Below are positions 1 through 8,386 of a stretch of DNA of 64,000 nucleotides, in pieces; the stretch's first letter is position 1; every line of letters begins with the position of its first letter. The stretch is from NCBI GenBank assembly GCA_031181345.1, contig JAPSLC010000021.1:1-64000 (forward strand). The letters are read 5' to 3'. The translations under genes and the position numbers were made by a program. The notes beneath the pieces were generated by a model. The model made no database searches. It saw nothing but the letters and a program-made list of their open reading frames with translations, and was not told the DNA's origin. Source of the stretch: Cupriavidus sp. (lineage in GTDB: Bacteria; Pseudomonadota; Gammaproteobacteria; Burkholderiales; Burkholderiaceae).

Positions 1-1
1 C

Positions 2-1858
2 ACGCAGGTCCAGCCCGGCGGCTTCATGGCCGCGGCACAGATGGACATCATCGCCGAGCGCATCAATGCCGTCAACGAGGCCTTCCAGATCCGCAAGGCA
101 GACGGCAGCATCGACCGCGAAGCGTCCTATGCGCTGGTCGCGCAACTGAAGGCCAATCTAGGCCTGAACTACACCAGCAGCACGGTCGAAGACGATATTC
201 ATCAGGACTTCGTCAAGGAGAAGAAGGGGCTGCCGACTTTTGTCGTGATGGCTCTGGCGGTCGCTGCATCGGTGCTGACAGCCGGCGCAGCAGCGGGGGC
301 GATGGGCTTTGCATTGGCCAATATGACGATTGGCCAAGCGATGATGACCGCGGCGCTGTCCAGCATGGCGAGCAGTGCTGTCAGTCAGATCGCCTCCGGC
401 CAAGGCTTGAACTTCGGCAAGCTGATGATGGCGGGCGCCGTGGGTGCGGCTACCGCTGGATTGACGCACGGTATTACCTTCGACGGTTCCAGCTTCGGCC
501 TGAGCAAGTGGGGAGTGCCACTGAAAGGAACCAACACCCTTGCGAACCTCGCTGGCACGACCAGCGTGTCCGGGGTCACGCAGGCGATCAAGGAAGGAGG
601 CAGCTCAGTTCTTTGGCAGCAGACCGTGGGCGTGATTGGCACTGGGCTGGTTAGTGCTGGGCTCAATACGGCGGTCTACGGTGGCAGTTTTGGTAGTGCG
701 CTGCTTGGGAACCTTGTCAGCCAGGGGGCTGCGCTCGGGGCCCATAGCATTGGCTTGAACCTGCCCGGCATCGGAGCGCCGGGGTCGGATGCCGGCACGG
801 TGCTCGCGAACGCGCTGGCTCACGGGGCGCTGGGGTGTGCTGCCGCGAGCGCCACAGGCGTGGACTGTGCCGGAGGGGCGGTCGGCGCGGCATCGAGCGC
901 CATCATTGCCCCGTTCATTCGGGATGCCGTCTATGCCGACAGCGCCGTCCTCAACTACAGCGACGACAAGTTCCGCCAAGCACTGACGGTGGGGCTTGCG
1001 GCGTTGGTCGGAGGGGCTGCTGGAGAGTTGGCTGGTACGGATGCAGCTTCGGCTGTGCTCGCTGCGCAGAACGAAGCGCTGAACAATGCCACGTCGCTTG
1101 GGCCGGAGCGGGGCATTAGTGCCAAGGTAAACGCCTATCTGACAAAGCTGTGCGAGCCGAATTGCACGAACGAAGACTTTGTCCGGATCGACAAGCAAGT
1201 CCGAGAGTTCGAGGCGGCCGTGACCCTCGAAAGGATGGACAATCTGACGCCTGAGCAGGCGTTGAGGCGTGCGGACGCTTTGTCCAATATGATTCCCTTT
1301 TACGGTTCACCAGCGATGCTGTATCAGGCCGTGACAGGGCGAACCTTGAGCGGCCAGTCGTTAGATGCGGCGGAGCGGTGGTTGTCGGGCGTTTTGGGCG
1401 CTATCCCTGCCGGGGCAGCGGCCTATGGCAAGATCAGCGAGTTTATTGCAGCAAAGGGCGCCAGTGTTGCGACGAATAAGGTCGTTGCTACGTATGGTCC
1501 GTTGAACCAAGGACCTCTACCACTGGATATCGCAGGCACGTTTAGGAGCGGGACGTATACGGAAATGATTGCACAGCAGCCGACCGCCTTGTACCGCGTA
1601 TACGGTGGATCAGCCGGCCAATTGGGTGGATATTGGACACAGACGCCACCTGCGGGCCCAGTCCAATCGATCATCGATAGCGCTCTACTTCCTCAGTGGG
1701 GTAACACGGCGATGAATGTTGTAAAGATCGAAGTCCCTGCGGGAACGAAGTACTTTACCGGCTCCGCTGCACAGCAAGGAGGTCTTGTGGGTGGGGGAAA
1801 TCAGGTAGTCTTTCCCCCAGGGTTTAGAGTTGATCCTTCTTGGATAAAGACGCCATGA
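2..1858 (+). CDS. C-terminal part of a CdiA/filamentous-haemagglutinin-type contact toxin (partial, 5' end outside window)
   Basis: The frame is open from base 2, so the gene begins upstream; the first in-window Met is at 26. The visible ~618 residues hold a DUF637-like pretoxin region: an N-terminal charged stretch, then a long Ala/Gly-rich hydrophobic part. The last ~110 residues (from about nt 1500) are compositionally different, with YRVYGG, GGYWT, a WGNT motif and VPAGT near the end. Proteins of this class deliver a C-terminal toxic domain into neighbouring cells after secretion by a TpsB partner, which is not in the window. The toxin activity is not certain; the RVYGG...YWT arrangement could suit an ADP-ribosyltransferase-like fold, which is inference. 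The stop overlaps the next start as ATGA, typical of a toxin-immunity pair. Base composition drops in GC toward the 3' end. Confidence 0.8.
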   Translation, partial: TQVQPGGFMAAAQMDIIAERINAVNEAFQIRKADGSIDREASYALVAQLKANLGLNYTSSTVEDDIHQDFVKEKKGLPTFVVMALAVAASVLTAGAAAGAMGFALANMTIGQAMMTAALSSMASSAVSQIASGQGLNFGKLMMAGAVGAATAGLTHGITFDGSSFGLSKWGVPLKGTNTLANLAGTTSVSGVTQAIKEGGSSVLWQQTVGVIGTGLVSAGLNTAVYGGSFGSALLGNLVSQGAALGAHSIGLNLPGIGAPGSDAGTVLANALAHGALGCAAASATGVDCAGGAVGAASSAIIAPFIRDAVYADSAVLNYSDDKFRQALTVGLAALVGGAAGELAGTDAASAVLAAQNEALNNATSLGPERGISAKVNAYLTKLCEPNCTNEDFVRIDKQVREFEAAVTLERMDNLTPEQALRRADALSNMIPFYGSPAMLYQAVTGRTLSGQSLDAAERWLSGVLGAIPAGAAAYGKISEFIAAKGASVATNKVVATYGPLNQGPLPLDIAGTFRSGTYTEMIAQQPTALYRVYGGSAGQLGGYWTQTPPAGPVQSIIDSALLPQWGNTAMNVVKIEVPAGTKYFTGSAAQQGGLVGGGNQVVFPPGFRVDPSWIKTP

Positions 1859-2100
1859 ATTTGTGTAACTGGGAAGCTATCCATGGGTTTGAGTCACCCG
1901 GTGAATTTGCACGCTTCTGCGCGTGGATTGAGGCTCAAGTAGATGCAGGATTAGTCGAGCAGATTCCTGTAAGGGAGCCGAGTAGTGACCTGATATTCGG
2001 GGTGGAAGAGCGTTGGTATCGGTGCAATGCCTCTGGCGAGGTGTGGCGTTTAGTTGTTCCCGAACCCCCTTTTAGGGGATTCTGGGAAGAACTCGTGTAG
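1855..2100 (+). CDS. Probable cognate immunity protein
   Basis: This 81-residue acidic protein starts at the ATG that overlaps the toxin stop (ATGA at 1855-1858); a TTG 15 bases upstream is in frame but less likely. The sequence has GFESPGEFARF near the N-terminus and a Trp/Phe-rich C-terminus (RWYRCNASGEVWRL, then PPFRGFWEEL). No signal peptide or membrane segment is visible, so it should be cytosolic, as expected for a protein that neutralises an incoming toxin. The immunity role is inferred from position, small size, acidity and translational coupling, not from a recognised family. Confidence 0.7.
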   Translation: MNLCNWEAIHGFESPGEFARFCAWIEAQVDAGLVEQIPVREPSSDLIFGVEERWYRCNASGEVWRLVVPEPPFRGFWEELV

Positions 2101-2450
2101 ATCATACTGGGCGGCATGGCGTGGAAGCCTGACGGCGAGGAGATGGCGCAGATGCTTGGATCGGCGGAACCGCCAGTGCCAGATGATGAGCGCTCACCCC
2201 GCCTGAATGCTGCGGTGGGATCCGAACCCGCTGGTGCAGGCAAACGATGGAGATCCGCCCACAGCGGGAGGTACTGTATAGGCTCGCCATTGGAACCACG
2301 AGACTCTATGAGTATTGCCGTGCGGCATAGCCCGTCGGCATTTCTTCCGGAACGCCGCCGCCCCTCATGACATCCATCCCCATGAAAGGACCCGATCGCC
2401 AACGCCTTCCGGCGCCGGCCACCGGATCGACTTGATGGAGGAGCGATGCC
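2101..2450. other. Intergenic region without a supported gene
   Basis: These 350 bases separate the immunity gene from the DUF4142 operon. Short open frames exist on both strands, but none has a ribosome site or protein-like composition. The last 20 bases carry a strong GGAGGAG ribosome-binding site for the gene at 2451. The composition is mixed, as might be left behind by toxin-cassette turnover. Confidence 0.5.
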
Positions 2451-2993
2451 ATGAAACACATCCTGACGGCCCTATCCCTATGCTGCGCTGCGGCAGTCGC
2501 ATGGGCACAGGTACCCAACGACGCCCAAATCGCGGCAATCGTCGTCACAGCCAACCAGGTCGACATCGACGCCGGCGAACTGGCGCGGACGAAGGCGAAG
2601 TCCAAGGAAGTGAAGGAGTTCGCGGACCTGATGGTCACTGACCACTCCAGCGTCAACAAGTCCGCAATGGACCTGGCCAGGAAGCTCGATCTCAAGCCCC
2701 AAGACAACCCCACGGCGCAGACCCTGAAGCGCGGAGGGGAAGCAAACATCGCCAAACTGAAGGGGCTCAAGGGGGAGGCCTTCGATAAGGCCTATGTCGA
2801 TCAGGAGGTCGACTATCACCAGGCCGTGCTGAACGCCCTCGACAAGACCCTGGTGCCGAACGCCAGCAATGCCGAGTTGAAGGCACTGCTGGTCAAGGTG
2901 CGGCCGGCGTTCGTCGCGCATCTGGAGCATGCGAAGCATCTGCAAGCCTCGCTGCCGAAGACCAAGAACGCGAAGACGAACAAGAAGCCATGA
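2451..2993 (+). CDS. DUF4142 domain secreted protein
   Basis: A 180-residue exported protein. Residues 1-19 form a Sec signal peptide ending AWA before Q20, followed by a DUF4142 helical bundle (ferritin-like architecture) of about 140 residues and a Lys/Asn-rich tail. Recognisable family features are EFADLMVTDHSSVN and the later YVDQEVDYHQAVLN helix. The molecular function of DUF4142 proteins is unsettled. The GGAGGAG site at about 2433 fixes the start. The stop overlaps the cupredoxin start (ATGA), so this is the first gene of a translationally coupled trio ending in an ECF sigma factor. Confidence 0.9.
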   Translation: MKHILTALSLCCAAAVAWAQVPNDAQIAAIVVTANQVDIDAGELARTKAKSKEVKEFADLMVTDHSSVNKSAMDLARKLDLKPQDNPTAQTLKRGGEANIAKLKGLKGEAFDKAYVDQEVDYHQAVLNALDKTLVPNASNAELKALLVKVRPAFVAHLEHAKHLQASLPKTKNAKTNKKP

Positions 2994-3322
2994 ATTGGAG
3001 CCGGGGGACCATCCTGGGATCGCTGGGGATGGCGGCGATCCTTTGCGGCACGGAAGTCGGCGCGGCGACCTATATTGTCACCATCGAGGGCATGGAATTC
3101 CGTCCTTCGACATTGGTACTGCACCGCGGCGATCGCGTCGTCTGGGTCAATCAGGATCTCGTGCCGCATACCGCGACCGCGGCGGACGGTAAGGGCTTCG
3201 ATTCCGGCCATATCGCGCCCGGTGCGTCATGGGAGCATGTGGTGCAGGGCCAAGGATCGCTGCCTTATGTCTGCACGCTCCATCCGACCATGCAGGCGGT
3301 GCTTGAGGTTCGCAAGCGATGA
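2990..3322 (+). CDS. Periplasmic cupredoxin (plastocyanin-like blue copper protein)
   Basis: A 110-residue protein with a short signal peptide (to about A26) and one cupredoxin domain. All four type I copper ligands can be read: His60 in VPHTA, and Cys95, His98 and Met101 in the C-x2-H-x2-M segment. It should bind copper in the periplasm and either pass electrons or sequester the metal. It overlaps DUF4142 upstream and the sigma-factor gene downstream by four bases each, so the three are co-expressed. Its redox partner is not obvious; the FAD/Rieske enzyme encoded just downstream is one possibility (inference). Confidence 0.9.
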   Translation: MNWSRGTILGSLGMAAILCGTEVGAATYIVTIEGMEFRPSTLVLHRGDRVVWVNQDLVPHTATAADGKGFDSGHIAPGASWEHVVQGQGSLPYVCTLHPTMQAVLEVRKR

Positions 3323-4029
3323 TCCCTTCCAGTGCAACGACGCTCGCCGCGGGCAAGCCGCATCACGATGACCAGGAGCTTGCCGGGCGTATCGCGGCAG
3401 GCGATCGTTCGGCGTTCGAGTTGCTGATCCGGCGGAATAACAGGCGCCTGTACCGGCTGGCGCGCGCGGCGCTGCGGGACGATGCGGAAGCCGAGGACGC
3501 CTTGCAGGAGGCCTATCTGTCGGCCTATCGCGCGATCGGTGAATTCCGCGGCGACGCGGCGCTGGCAACGTGGCTGTCGCGGCTGGTACTGAATCAATGT
3601 CTCGGTCGATTGCGCCGGCACGCGCGCCGCGAGAAGGTGATTCCGATGGTGGCTTCATCCGGGGATGACGCTATGGAGCACGACTATCCCGCACCCGATG
3701 ACGATGCGCCCGACCGGGCCTACGCGCGTACCGAGTTGCGCGGACTGATCGAGCGTCAGCTGGACCGCTTACCCAAGGCGTTTCGTCTGGTGTTCGTGAT
3801 GCGGGAAGTCGAAGAAATGAGCGTGGAGGAGACCGCGCAGTGTCTCGATATTCCGGAAGCTACCGTCCGCAGCCGGCATTTCCGTGCACGAAGTTTGCTG
3901 CGGGAGGCGCTCGCCCGCGAGATCGACCTTGCCGGCCGCGATCTATACGAATTCGGCGGCGTGCGCTGCGACCGGATCGTGCAGGGGGTAATGGCACGGT
4001 TGGACCGCGAGAACGCTGGCAAGGCCTGA
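3319..4029 (+). CDS. ECF-type RNA polymerase sigma factor
   Basis: A 236-residue sigma-70 family protein of the ECF group. Region 2 (residues ~20-95) contains DDAEAEDALQEAYLSAYRAI, and region 4 (~145-195) contains LPKAFRLVFVMREVEEMSVEE followed by a helix-turn-helix. About 35 residues follow region 4, ending in a conserved-looking RCDRIVQGVMARL stretch. The start overlaps the cupredoxin stop. No anti-sigma gene is adjacent, unlike many ECF loci, so control could be transcriptional or through a distant partner. It may control its own operon and the oxidoreductase at 4092; the sequence does not show a target promoter. Confidence 0.93.
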   Translation: MIPSSATTLAAGKPHHDDQELAGRIAAGDRSAFELLIRRNNRRLYRLARAALRDDAEAEDALQEAYLSAYRAIGEFRGDAALATWLSRLVLNQCLGRLRRHARREKVIPMVASSGDDAMEHDYPAPDDDAPDRAYARTELRGLIERQLDRLPKAFRLVFVMREVEEMSVEETAQCLDIPEATVRSRHFRARSLLREALAREIDLAGRDLYEFGGVRCDRIVQGVMARLDRENAGKA

Positions 4030-4091
4030 GTGGAGCGCCAAAGTTGCCCGCTCCTAGACAACGCCATCAATAGAGCCGCAAGGAACCCAAC

Positions 4092-5600
4092 ATGACAACG
4101 TCACTCTGGCGCGGCACCACCAACCCGACTGGATGTCCGATGCTCGTCGAGGACATCCAGACCGATATCGCCATCGTCGGTGGCGGCATTACAGGGGTCA
4201 GCCTCGCATGGCGGCTCGTGCAAGCGGGCCGTAGCGTAGTGCTGCTGGAGGCGAATGCCTTGGGCGTCGGGGATACCGGCAATTCCACGGGCAATCTGTA
4301 TGCGACGGTCAGCAGCGGGTTGCGCGCCATTCGGCAGAAGTGGGGCGACGATGTGGTGCGGCAGGTCGCGCATTCGCGCGCGGAAGCGGTGGATTGGATC
4401 GAGGAGCACGTTCATCGCCTCGGCATCGATTGCGCGTTTCGGCGTTGCCCCTTGGTTCGCTATCCAGCCTCGGCCGATGCGCGCGACGGGATTGAGGCCG
4501 AGTTCGAGGCTTCGCTGGCAGTTGGCCTACCGATTCGGAGGGAGGGCGCCTTGCCGCCGGGGCTGCCACACGCGCACGGCGATGCGCTGGTACTCGAACG
4601 GCAGGCGCAATTCCATCCGCTTGCCTATGTGCTGGCGCTGGCGCGGCATGCCGCCGACAATGGCTGCCGCATCTTCGAGCACTCCCCGGTGATCGAGCTG
4701 GACCGCTCGCAGCAGTTGTTGCGAACGGAGCGCGGCAGCGTCAAGGCGCAGCACATCGTGCTAGCGACGCATTCACCGAGCGGCTTCCATCTGATGCAGG
4801 CCGGCATGATGCCGCATCGCGAGTATGGCTTGGCCGCGCCATTGAACGGCGACTCGTTTCCTGCGGGGATTTTCTACGCAGAGGGCAGCGAGCGGTTGTC
4901 GGTGCGCGGACTCGACACCACGCAGGGCAACTACCTCGTCTGCGTCGGCCAGACAGCGAAGACCGGCCAGCATGACGCGGCGGCGGCCATGGCAAAGCTC
5001 GAAGAATCGGCGAGGGAACGTCTCGGCATTCGGCAGATTGCCTTTCGCTGGTCGGCACAGAATTTCCCGTCGCCGGACGGATTGCCCTATATCGGCAAGG
5101 ACGCCTTCGGCAGCTACATTGCGACGGGCTTCGCCACCGACGGCCTGACCTACGGCACGCTGGCCGCGGCCATCATCGCGGACCAGATTCTTGGAATCGA
5201 CAACCGCTGGAGCGAGCTCTACAAGGCGACGCGGCTGACCGCCGTGAAGTCCGCAAAGGGCACCGCCGAGGAAGTGGTCAGCATGGGCAAGGCGCTGATC
5301 CAGGACTATCTGACGCGCCGCCAGCACGAGCAGCTGCAGAGTCTCGCACCGGGAAACGCCGCCATCGCCGAACTGGAGGGCGAGCGCGTTGCGGCCTATC
5401 GCGATCCCGCCGGGCGCCTGTTCGCGGTATCGCCCGTCTGCACGCACATGAAATGCATCGTGCATTGGAACGCCGTCGAGACGAGTTGGGACTGTCCCTG
5501 CCACGGCAGCCGTTTCGCGCCGGATGGCAGCGTGCTGTCCGGCCCGGCGCTCGCGCCGCTGACCATCAAGCTGGTGCCCCATCAGGAAAGCGGAACCTGA
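4092..5600 (+). CDS. FAD-dependent oxidoreductase with C-terminal Rieske domain
   Basis: A 502-residue fusion. Residues ~18-370 are a DAO-type FAD oxidoreductase, with the dinucleotide-binding motif IAIVGGGITGVSLAWRL and an acidic residue after VVLLE. Residues ~410-500 are a Rieske [2Fe-2S] domain with CTH and then CPCH, giving both Cys and both His ligands. There is no signal peptide, so it is likely cytosolic. The start follows AAGGA with a 7-base gap. It lies 62 bases after the ECF sigma gene in the same direction and may belong to its regulon. The substrate is unknown; relatives are amine or amino-acid oxidases carrying a Rieske domain. Confidence 0.92.
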   Translation: MTTSLWRGTTNPTGCPMLVEDIQTDIAIVGGGITGVSLAWRLVQAGRSVVLLEANALGVGDTGNSTGNLYATVSSGLRAIRQKWGDDVVRQVAHSRAEAVDWIEEHVHRLGIDCAFRRCPLVRYPASADARDGIEAEFEASLAVGLPIRREGALPPGLPHAHGDALVLERQAQFHPLAYVLALARHAADNGCRIFEHSPVIELDRSQQLLRTERGSVKAQHIVLATHSPSGFHLMQAGMMPHREYGLAAPLNGDSFPAGIFYAEGSERLSVRGLDTTQGNYLVCVGQTAKTGQHDAAAAMAKLEESARERLGIRQIAFRWSAQNFPSPDGLPYIGKDAFGSYIATGFATDGLTYGTLAAAIIADQILGIDNRWSELYKATRLTAVKSAKGTAEEVVSMGKALIQDYLTRRQHEQLQSLAPGNAAIAELEGERVAAYRDPAGRLFAVSPVCTHMKCIVHWNAVETSWDCPCHGSRFAPDGSVLSGPALAPLTIKLVPHQESGT

Positions 5601-5738
5601 GCCGTCGCCATCGTGCCTGAATCGCTGGCGTTCTGCAGTGCGGAAAATGGCGGAAAACCCCAACATGTCGCGGGTTGGAACAGCCATTAAGATGAACCGG
5701 CAGCAACGGATCTCAAAACAATAGCCGGAGACATCAGC

Positions 5739-6740
5739 ATGGATCGACGACAGTTCCTCGGCGCGGCGGCCTGCGCCACCGCGACGCTCGCGGCAACCGG
5801 CCTGGCGCCACAAGCATGGGCCGCCGCCGATTGGCCGAGCCGGCCGATTCGCCTGGTGGTCGCCTACCCGCCGGGCGGCGGCACCGACGTGGTGGCGCGG
5901 CTGTTCGCCGACTACTTCACCAAGGTCATCGGCCAGTCGGTGGTGGTGGAGAACAAGCCGGGCGGCGCGACGATCCCTGCCACGCAGGACGTGATTCGCG
6001 CGAAGAACGACGGCCACACCTTGCTGGTTACCCTGGGTTCGTCGGCGACCTCCGGCGCCCATATCAACCGTGTGCCCTACGACCCGCTGACCGATCTGAC
6101 CGCATTGGCGGAGCTGGGCAAAGCGCCAGTCGTGATGGTGGCGAACAAGGACGCGCCATTCTCGTCGCTGAAGGAACTGATCACCTGGTCCAAGGCCAAT
6201 CCCGGCAAGCCGCTGCATTCGGCCTCGTACGGCCCCGGCACCTCGTCGCACTTCGGCCCGCTGCTGTTCAACCGGCTGTCCGGCACTCACATCGAGCCGG
6301 TGCTGTACAAGGGCTCGGCCCCGGCCACGCAGGATCTGGTCGGCGGCGTGGTGCCGTTGATGATTGACGGGTTGACCACGGGCGTGCCGCTATATCAGGC
6401 AGGCAAGACCAAGGTGCTGGCCACCACGATTCCGGAACGCTCCGATCTTGCGCCCGGTGCGCCGACGTTCCGGGAACTGGGATTTCCCGAGATGGAACAG
6501 CTGAGCGGGTATTTCGCGCTGTTCGGACCCAAGGCGATGCCCAGGGAGACCGTGGAAGCGGTATCGACCGCGGTGCGCAAGGTGCTGGCCGATCCGGCCT
6601 ATCACAAGCGACTGGCGGGCGTGGGGGTGCTGCCGCCGCAGGCGGTCACGCCGGACGCCTTTGCCAACCAGGTGAAGACCGATCATGCCCGCTGGGGCAA
6701 GTTCATCAAGGACATCGGCTTCAAGATCGACGGAACCTAG
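5739..6740 (+). CDS. Bug-family (TctC) tripartite tricarboxylate receptor, Tat-type signal
   Basis: A 333-residue periplasmic solute-binding protein of the Bug/TctC family. The N-terminus DRRQFLG followed by a hydrophobic stretch to AWAA suggests Tat export. Family hallmarks are RPIRLVVAYPPGGGTD near residue 40 and VVVENKPGG at ~67-75. The ligand cannot be read from sequence. No tctA/tctB membrane genes are near, so this is an orphan receptor, as is usual in Cupriavidus and Bordetella. CCGGAGAC precedes the start at 5739. Confidence 0.95.
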   Translation: MDRRQFLGAAACATATLAATGLAPQAWAAADWPSRPIRLVVAYPPGGGTDVVARLFADYFTKVIGQSVVVENKPGGATIPATQDVIRAKNDGHTLLVTLGSSATSGAHINRVPYDPLTDLTALAELGKAPVVMVANKDAPFSSLKELITWSKANPGKPLHSASYGPGTSSHFGPLLFNRLSGTHIEPVLYKGSAPATQDLVGGVVPLMIDGLTTGVPLYQAGKTKVLATTIPERSDLAPGAPTFRELGFPEMEQLSGYFALFGPKAMPRETVEAVSTAVRKVLADPAYHKRLAGVGVLPPQAVTPDAFANQVKTDHARWGKFIKDIGFKIDGT

Positions 6741-6879
6741 ATCCCTGCGGCCAGCGCGGATTTCCCATCCAGCGCGCGGTGCCCTATGCTACGGGCTTTG
6801 TGCGCCCGGCAAGGGCGGGTCCGGGCCATCCGGCCGCCCCTGCGAGCGCCACGCCAGCCTGGAATCAGAGGAACCCGCC

Positions 6880-8355
6880 TTGAAGGCCGAAAGCAGCGCG
6901 TCGACCGTCGACGACTACCAAAACCTGTTCGATCTCGCGCCAGTCTCGTTGTGGCTGGAAGACTATAGCGACCTGAAACGGCATCTCGATGGCCTGCGTG
7001 CCGCCGGCATCGTCGATCTGCGCGCCCACCTGCATGGCCATCCCGACGAGGTCGCCCGCTGTTCGTCGCTGATGCGCATCGTCAACGTCAACCGCCGCAC
7101 GCTGGAGCTCTACGGCGCCCGGGATCTCGGCGATCTGGTCGGGAATCTGGACAAGGTGTTCCGCGACGACATGTTCGAGCAGCATGTCGAGGAACTGGTG
7201 CAACTCTGGGAAGGGAAGGGGACGTTTTCGGGGCAGTCGGTCAATTACACGCTCGACGGCCAGCGTCTCGATATCCAGCTGTCGGGCCGCGTGCTGCCCG
7301 GCCACGAGCAGCACTGGGACCGCGTGCTGCTGTCGATCGACGACATCACGCAGCGCGAGCGGGCCGAGCGTGAATTGCGCAATAGCCGGCAATACGCGGT
7401 CGGGCTGTTCGAGCATTCGCCGGTGTCGCTGTGGGTCGAGGACTTCAGCGCCGTCAAGGTGCTGATCGATGAAGTGCGCGCGGCCGGCATCACCGATTTC
7501 CGGACCTTCCTGAACGTGCATCCCGATTTCGTCGCGCGCTGCATGCAGGAGATCCGCGTGATGGACGTCAACCAGCAGACGCTGCTGATGTTCAGTGCGC
7601 CTTCCAAGGCGGTGCTGTATTCCCGCCTGGGCGATGTGTTCCGGGACGACATGCAGCAGCATTTCGCGGAACAGTTGGTCGACTTGTGGAACGAGAAGCT
7701 GTGGCAGCAGCGCGAGATCGTCAACTATGCGCTCGATGGGCGCCATGTCGACGTCTTCATGCAGTGGTCGGTGTTCCCCGGGCATGAGGCTGAGTGGGAC
7801 CAGGTGCTGGTGTCGCTGACCGATATCACCGCGCGCAAGAAGGCCGAGGCTTACGTCGAATTCCTCGGCAAGCACGACGTGCTGACCAAGTTGTATAACC
7901 GCGCGTACTACGAGGACGAGCTGGCGCGGCTCGGCCGCAAGGGGCCGTGGCCGGTCAGCGTGATCGCAGTCGATCTGAACGGGCTCAAGCAGATCAACGA
8001 CAATCTCGGCCATGCCGACGGCGATGCGCTGCTGCGCCGGGCCGGCGAGGTTCTGAAGAAGGCCGTGGGCGACGGCTTCTGCGTGGCGCGTGTCGGTGGC
8101 GACGAGTTCATGGTACTGCTGCCGGACCGCGACGAGCATGCGGCGGCCTCGGTCGTCGCGCAGATCGAGCAGGTCGTCGAGTTGAACAACCAGTTCTATC
8201 CGGGCGCGGCGCTGAACTTTGCGATCGGCTCCGCCACCTGCGCGATGGGTGAGCGGCTGACCGATACGGTCAAGCAGGCCGACGCGCGCATGTATGCGGC
8301 CAAGCGGGCCTACTACGAGAAGCTGCGGGCGGAGCGGGAGCGCCGCCGCGGCTGA
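6880..8355 (+). CDS. Diguanylate cyclase with two tandem PAS modules
   Basis: I place the start at TTG 6880, preceded by AGAGGAA, because the frame upstream of it runs back into the Bug gene; this gives 491 residues. Two related sensory modules (about residues 10-160 and 170-320) share PVSLW[LV]ED at their starts and VFRDDM near their ends, showing internal duplication. A GGDEF domain (~330-490) carries VGGDEF intact, so it should make cyclic-di-GMP from two GTP. I see no RxxD inhibitory site just before the GGDEF motif. No membrane segments are present, so the signal is cytosolic. Confidence 0.92.
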   Translation: MKAESSASTVDDYQNLFDLAPVSLWLEDYSDLKRHLDGLRAAGIVDLRAHLHGHPDEVARCSSLMRIVNVNRRTLELYGARDLGDLVGNLDKVFRDDMFEQHVEELVQLWEGKGTFSGQSVNYTLDGQRLDIQLSGRVLPGHEQHWDRVLLSIDDITQRERAERELRNSRQYAVGLFEHSPVSLWVEDFSAVKVLIDEVRAAGITDFRTFLNVHPDFVARCMQEIRVMDVNQQTLLMFSAPSKAVLYSRLGDVFRDDMQQHFAEQLVDLWNEKLWQQREIVNYALDGRHVDVFMQWSVFPGHEAEWDQVLVSLTDITARKKAEAYVEFLGKHDVLTKLYNRAYYEDELARLGRKGPWPVSVIAVDLNGLKQINDNLGHADGDALLRRAGEVLKKAVGDGFCVARVGGDEFMVLLPDRDEHAAASVVAQIEQVVELNNQFYPGAALNFAIGSATCAMGERLTDTVKQADARMYAAKRAYYEKLRAERERRRG

Positions 8356-8386
8356 GTCAAGCCCGGGCCCTCAAACGCTCAAGCCG

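Noticed and set aside
2116..2370. 84-codon plus-strand frame after the immunity gene, considered as a second small immunity gene
   Set aside because: No ribosome site, no family features and Arg/Pro-rich low-complexity composition.
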